Shown piece by piece: positions 63,555 to 64,000 of a DNA stretch of 64,000 nucleotides. The translations under genes and the position numbers were made by a program. The stretch covers positions 70,843,044 through 70,907,043 of the forward strand of contig CM047430.1 of assembly GCA_026168455.1 (NCBI GenBank), written 5' to 3'. A model generated the notes under the pieces. It searched no databases and was not told the DNA's origin. It saw only the letters and a list, made by a program, of their open reading frames with translations. Numbering within the stretch: the first letter of the stretch is position 1; every line of letters starts with the position of its first letter. This DNA is from Theocolax elegans. Taxonomy: Eukaryota > Arthropoda > Insecta > Hymenoptera > Cerocephalidae.

Positions 63555-64000
63555 TATACAACTCAGTCTTGTCAACATTTTTTTTGCACGAGTAAATAAT
63601 TATAATAAATAAACGTCGATATAGTTACAAAAAGCAAACAATAAATTTAAATTAATTACATGCTTTTACAGCTATACAATAAACATTATTACAATAAACT
63701 ATTGTTAACTAAACAACAATAAAGTTTAATAATTAACAAAACAGTTGCTAACTCCAAAATATCAAAAATATGCTTTTCATTTTCACAAAAATTTTTTATT
63801 CAAATTCAAGATGACGATGAATTGAAATTACATGGATCTAACCTTTACAATTAAAAAACTCATGGTTAAAATATTAATTTAGAAAGTGATAATGAACATT
63901 TTTTTTATTAACAAAAATAAAGATCGTTAAATGTAGTAACCCAAACATTATGTTACATAATGATGATTTAAAAGATTAAGTTTGAAAAAATTCCCATATA
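60691..64000. other. AT-rich right flank, no gene seen
   Basis: Open frames here (such as 60686-61072 and 62102-62314) have no recognisable motifs and biased composition. Simple repeats include TATC/TATA units (about 61097-61150) and a long (GT)n tract. A small imperfect hairpin CTCCGTCACA/TGTGACTCGGAG is at about 62539-62562. Confidence 0.5.
63489..63546. repeat. (GT)n microsatellite
   Basis: About 28 GT units with two early interruptions, flanked by TATATA. Confidence 0.95.

Overview
The window is nuclear DNA from an insect, most likely a hymenopteran. The evidence is AT-rich sequence, short GT-AG introns mixed with very large ones, arthropod-type orthologues (raspberry-like IMPDH, SLC35F5, BBS4, a myosuppressin/sex-peptide-receptor-type GPCR) and many small fold-back elements. 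The order-level guess is inference. No prokaryotic features, tRNA, rRNA or CRISPR array were seen.

Layout. At the left edge (183-518, minus) is the first coding exon of IMP dehydrogenase, with its upstream region to about 2.8 kb. From 4550 to 8177 (minus) a ten-exon gene, reconstructed from phase-compatible splice sites, encodes about 488 residues of a basic, low-complexity protein I do not recognise. From 10494 to 12453 (minus) lies a complete seven-exon SLC35F5-type transporter (478 aa). Head to head with it, across a compact shared promoter, is BBS4 (13352-43156, plus, ten exons, 451 aa). A perfect palindromic X-box (RFX site) lies about 76 bp upstream of the BBS4 ATG, as expected for a ciliary gene. 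From 45068 to 56299 (minus) is a five-exon rhodopsin-like neuropeptide GPCR (402 aa). The right 8 kb holds no host gene I can support, but does contain a decayed Helitron helicase lying between long inverted repeats and split by a TTAA-flanked fold-back element.

BBS4 intron 7 (18587-40266, about 21.7 kb) is the most unusual region. It holds three staggered tandem duplications (22237-31446) whose copies differ mainly by homopolymer indels, a 969-bp near-perfect palindrome (32549-33517), a TTAA-flanked fold-back element (33606-33997), an unexplained exon-like reading frame (20194-20366) and a decayed coding stretch near 38.1-38.9 kb. Other fold-back elements sit in introns of BBS4, the unknown gene and the GPCR.

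The genes do not form one pathway. BBS4 is a BBSome/centriolar-satellite protein, SLC35F5 a membrane transporter, IMPDH makes guanine nucleotides and the GPCR senses a neuropeptide. The only regulatory coupling visible is the divergent SLC35F5/BBS4 promoter.
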